64,000 nucleotides of DNA from Paenibacillus sp. FSL R5-0345 (GTDB taxonomy: Bacteria > Bacillota > Bacilli > Paenibacillales > Paenibacillaceae). The stretch covers positions 4,712,001 to 4,776,000 of the forward strand of contig NZ_CP009281.1 of NCBI RefSeq assembly GCF_000758585.1, in the 5' to 3' direction. Numbering within the stretch: the first letter of the stretch is position 1; each line of letters opens with the position of its first letter. The position numbers and the translations under genes are program-made. The notes under the pieces were generated by a model that was given only the letters and a program-made list of their open reading frames with translations, made no database searches and was not told where the DNA came from. Positions 61,050 through 64,000 of the stretch are shown piece by piece.

Positions 61050-61166
61050 CAGGCTCCCTCATTCCATTGTTCTTTCAGCATTTTTCACAAAATGCTTCCT
61101 ACCTTAAATTGTAGGAAATGAGGGTTGTACTGAACATGTCTATATCTACCGAAGTCATGGGTGTTT

Positions 61167-62495
61167 TTACTTCTTCAATTCGCTGGGGCTAATCCCATAA
61201 TATTTTTTGAAAATTTTACTAAAATGCTCGGGTGATTCATAACCTACACGTTCCGCAATTTCGTATCTGCGAAGATCGGTATTCAAAATCATTTCCCGAC
61301 TTTCTTCCATCCGGAGCTTGATTACATATTCCCACAGGTTATAACCTGTATTTTTCTTAAATAGGTAACTCAAATAATTGGGACTAACATGATTCTTCTT
61401 AGCCACATCGTGAATCGTCAGTCCTTTTTGCGCATAGTTCTCGTCAATATATTCTTTAGCTTTTTGTACGATCAGATTGCTATGGGTATGAAGCTCTTCT
61501 ACAGATGGATCACTCGTGTAACTGTTCCAGTTGAAATCCCCATAATAGAACACATAATGGTCACTGTGCTCATTGTTCCAGAGAATTGCATTGGAAGCCT
61601 GACGGTTCAATACAGCCATAAACGAAAGCCCCTTTAGAATCTGGCTGATGCCAATGACCACGTTCAGATGTAAGTATTTATGGATATTAAAATGAAGACT
61701 GCGTCCAAGAATATCTAGTCTATTGATTTGGCTGGCAGATGAATCCTCATAGCTTTTTTCATCCCATTGAATAATGATCGTAATCTCACCATCCGGTGCA
61801 TAAAAAGCTATCGAGTTCCATTCCTGATCCATTAGTTCTTTGGCAATGTTCAGCGCAGCATAACAAAGAAGCCGTCTGTCCCGCAAAGTGTACTGCTTCT
61901 CTTGGTTCATTCCAGACAGTGGTACCTTAAGTTTTAAGACGGAAAAATACGGCCCTTGCAGCTTCAGGTTATCCAGCTTCAGCAGGTTATCTGCCTCAGC
62001 AAGTACAACTCCAGGGTCGATGAGCAATTCATTCAAAAGCTTGCTGAATTCTGGAAGCGGCTCTTCCAGTCGAAAGCTCTCGTTAATCCCTGACATGAAA
62101 ACGTCTAGTTCTGGTGAGGGCTTACCCATCTTAAGGAGCACATTTCTGACCGAATCCAAAAACTGCTCACTATTCAAAGGCTTAATTAAATAATCCTTAG
62201 CACCGAGCCTAACGGCCATTTGAGCATATTGAAACGTCTCATGTGCAGAAATCACGATAGTCTGAACCCATGGTTTGGCAAGTTTTGCATGCTGCATCAG
62301 ATCAATTCCACTCATTGCACCCATCTGAATATCCGTAACGAGCAGATCAATTTCCTCCATGCGGATACAGTCCAACGCCTCAAATCCGCTATTAGCTGTA
62401 TAAATATTAGAAATATCCAGCCCGGATGAAGCTAATAAATTGCTCAGTCCTTTACAAATCAATGGTTCGTCATCTACTACCAATATATTGAACAT
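61167..62495 (-). CDS. YesN-type response regulator, AraC family
   Basis: 442 residues. REC with Asp55 in DLLVTDIQMGAMSGIDLM (Gly in place of the common Pro after Met), long middle region (about 130-330) and AraC HTH (IHDVAKKNHVSPNYLSYLFKKNTG, IAERVGYESPEHFSKIFKKYYGISPSELKK). Follows its kinase by 19 bases and precedes the permeases it probably controls. RBS GGGGA. Confidence 0.95.
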   Translation of the reverse strand: MFNILVVDDEPLICKGLSNLLASSGLDISNIYTANSGFEALDCIRMEEIDLLVTDIQMGAMSGIDLMQHAKLAKPWVQTIVISAHETFQYAQMAVRLGAKDYLIKPLNSEQFLDSVRNVLLKMGKPSPELDVFMSGINESFRLEEPLPEFSKLLNELLIDPGVVLAEADNLLKLDNLKLQGPYFSVLKLKVPLSGMNQEKQYTLRDRRLLCYAALNIAKELMDQEWNSIAFYAPDGEITIIIQWDEKSYEDSSASQINRLDILGRSLHFNIHKYLHLNVVIGISQILKGLSFMAVLNRQASNAILWNNEHSDHYVFYYGDFNWNSYTSDPSVEELHTHSNLIVQKAKEYIDENYAQKGLTIHDVAKKNHVSPNYLSYLFKKNTGYNLWEYVIKLRMEESREMILNTDLRRYEIAERVGYESPEHFSKIFKKYYGISPSELKK

Positions 62496-62514
62496 ATCTG
62501 TATGTTCCCCTTCC

Positions 62515-64000
62515 TTAGTCCTGATTCTCCGATTTCGGAAGCTTGACTGTTACTAGCGTTCCGCCTTCTGTACGAGGGGTATAGCTGATGCCATAATCAG
62601 AGCCAAAATGTAAATGAATACGCTGGTTAATATTACGGATACCATAACCGCTGGTAGGATTCGGACTGTCATCATTCAATACAGCTTCAATGGCTTCATA
62701 ATCAACAGACTTATATCCGTTATCTTCAATAGAGATCCTAACGGTTTCGTCCTCACAAACTGCAGTGATGGTGATCTCACCATCCTCGCCCATATTTTTG
62801 ACCCCATGAATAATAGCATTTTCTATTAATGGCTGCAGCGTAATTTTAGGAATTAGGTTGCTTTTCGTATTTGGGTGAATATCCATCACAACTCGAAATA
62901 CGTAATCATAGCGGTGCTGCTGCAGCTTGATATAAGCCGTTGCATGCTCCAGCTCTTCTTCAAGGGTAATCAGCTCCCTTCCCCGACTAAGACTGATCTT
63001 CATAAGTTTGGACAATTCCTTGATCATCTCGGCGGATTCGACATTCCCTTCTAATGAGCTTTTCCAATAAATGCTCTCTAGGGTGTTATAAAGTAAATGG
63101 GGGTTGATCTGTTGATATAGCAGTTGAAGCTGTGATTCCTTCTGTTTAAGCTCCATCTGGTATTTATATGTGATTAATCCGTTAAGCCTGCGGGCCATGT
63201 CATAGGTAGAAGCAATCAGCACACTGACCTCATCATTACTCCCCCTCCGCGGCGTCTCTGGAACACGATTACCCGGCTCGTATTTTCGCACGAAAAAAGC
63301 CAGCTTTTGCAAAGGAGTCATTAATGAACGCCAAAAGTACGTTATCATAATCAGTCCAAATACTGCATAAGCCACGGTGATATATTGAATAACACTTTTC
63401 ATTTCGTTCTGTTGCTGCAATAGCGCCTTTACTGGAACTTTGTAGACCAGCTTTTGACCAAGCGCATGGTTATTGTTAACCACATAGATAAAATCGGAGG
63501 TAATCACATCTACTGTACCTTCCAAATCCTCAGCAACCACCGTCTCCGGCAACGCAATTACTTCTCCAGTATTATTCGTAGTGGAAGCAAGAACACGGTT
63601 ATTCAAGTCTGTTAAGTAAATTTCTCCGTCAGGCAAAGAGATTGATTTGAGGGATTCTCCAATTTTAGAGTCCATTTTGGTGATGACCAAAACGCCAATC
63701 GTCTCCGCTTTTCTGGAAATGTTGTTTACAGCTCTCATGTAAGTTAGTGTTTTTAAATTCTCTGCTTGCGCGCTTAGCCTCTCCGTGAACTTCAGTGAGC
63801 CGCGTCCCTTCTTCTGAACAACCTCTTCAAACCAGTATGGCTCTTCGGCTTTGGAAAAGAAATAAACGCCCGCCTTCTTAACCTGTGGGAAATTGGGGGC
63901 GAAAAAGTAATAATCATTCGGATCGTATATATAAAGGGAGTAATGAATACCATCCCCCCGTTCAGCACCCTGGGAGTAACTGACCAACAACTTCTCTATC
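62515..64000 (-). CDS. YesM-type sensor histidine kinase, C-terminal part
   Basis: At least 495 residues; the frame stays open to the window edge (IEKLLVSYSQ...), so the N-terminal membrane helix and possibly part of the sensor are missing. Extracellular sensor, second membrane helix (TVAYAVFGLIMITYFWRSLM), HAMP, phospho-His in QQINPHLLYNTLESIYW (Leu instead of Phe after His), HATPase IENAIIHGVKNM and GYGIRNINQRI. Heads an HK-RR-permease-permease-SBP cluster. Confidence 0.93.
   Translation of the reverse strand, partial: IEKLLVSYSQGAERGDGIHYSLYIYDPNDYYFFAPNFPQVKKAGVYFFSKAEEPYWFEEVVQKKGRGSLKFTERLSAQAENLKTLTYMRAVNNISRKAETIGVLVITKMDSKIGESLKSISLPDGEIYLTDLNNRVLASTTNNTGEVIALPETVVAEDLEGTVDVITSDFIYVVNNNHALGQKLVYKVPVKALLQQQNEMKSVIQYITVAYAVFGLIMITYFWRSLMTPLQKLAFFVRKYEPGNRVPETPRRGSNDEVSVLIASTYDMARRLNGLITYKYQMELKQKESQLQLLYQQINPHLLYNTLESIYWKSSLEGNVESAEMIKELSKLMKISLSRGRELITLEEELEHATAYIKLQQHRYDYVFRVVMDIHPNTKSNLIPKITLQPLIENAIIHGVKNMGEDGEITITAVCEDETVRISIEDNGYKSVDYEAIEAVLNDDSPNPTSGYGIRNINQRIHLHFGSDYGISYTPRTEGGTLVTVKLPKSENQD

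Noticed and set aside
1..64000. tRNA, rRNA, prophage or transposase genes
   Set aside because: None could be recognised on either strand; mobile character is limited to non-coding repeats.

Overview
The window reads as a chromosomal segment of a spore-forming, facultatively anaerobic Firmicute, most likely a Paenibacillus. Three things point there. The accBC - asp23/amaP - nusB - folD - xseAB - ispA and spoIIIA - efp - yqhT/R/Q synteny is Bacillales-type. There are several YesM/YesN two-component systems coupled to CUT1 sugar ABC transporters and surface proteins with copper-amine-oxidase-like stalk domains. Anaerobic pflBA/adhE is present, and the intergenic repeats look like those I associate with Paenibacillus. 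No rRNA, tRNA, prophage, transposase or CRISPR array was found. Genus-level identification is inference from gene content.

Layout. (1) 1-6900, minus strand: housekeeping block accB-accC-asp23-amaP-DUF2273-nusB-folD-xseA-xseB-ispA (partial): fatty-acid precursor synthesis, envelope-stress anchor proteins, antitermination, one-carbon metabolism, exonuclease VII and isoprenoid synthesis. (2) 6976-12963, minus: the complete eight-gene spoIIIAA-AH operon (mother-cell side of the sporulation feeding-tube/secretion channel), interrupted by a 65-bp tandem repeat between AE and AF. (3) 13046-22407: yqhV, yitT, a decapitated sugar-binding-protein gene fused to a 5 x 52-bp repeat array, lysC (with an internal beta-subunit start), efp, Xaa-Pro peptidase, yqhR, yqhQ and a patatin-like lipase. 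(4) 22497-35617: a secreted GHL10-type glycosidase, MntR, spore photoproduct lyase, CcdA, a Zur-controlled zinc uptake operon znuA-znuC-znuB, metG under a methionine T-box, yidD, zur and a large secreted stalk/PKD protein. (5) 35970-50739: three sets of sugar-uptake/sensing genes (HK-RR-binding protein; permease-permease-binding protein; binding protein-permease-permease-HK-RR) separated by a second repeat-rich intergenic region. (6) 51166-57255: anaerobic mixed-acid fermentation module pflA, pflB, adhE with clear operator-like sequences. (7) 57659-64000: a further HK-RR-permease-permease-binding protein cluster, with the HK running off the window.

How the genes work together. Zinc: Zur-like repressor, two Zur boxes and the ZnuACB transporter form one regulon. 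Anaerobiosis: tandem Fnr-like sites upstream of pflB and a Rex-like box plus a cre site at adhE couple fermentation to oxygen/redox and carbon status. Sugar sensing: each YesM-type kinase/AraC-type regulator pair sits with extracellular binding proteins, implying ligand-induced transport operons.

The least-explained material is non-coding. It comprises three different hairpin-containing tandem repeat arrays (9406-9552, 15584-15843, 44264-44575), two complex palindromic elements (27790-27960, 44651-44807), a shared upstream element before the two stalk-domain surface proteins, and a 19-codon ORF with a strong Shine-Dalgarno squeezed between two terminators at 17466-17618.
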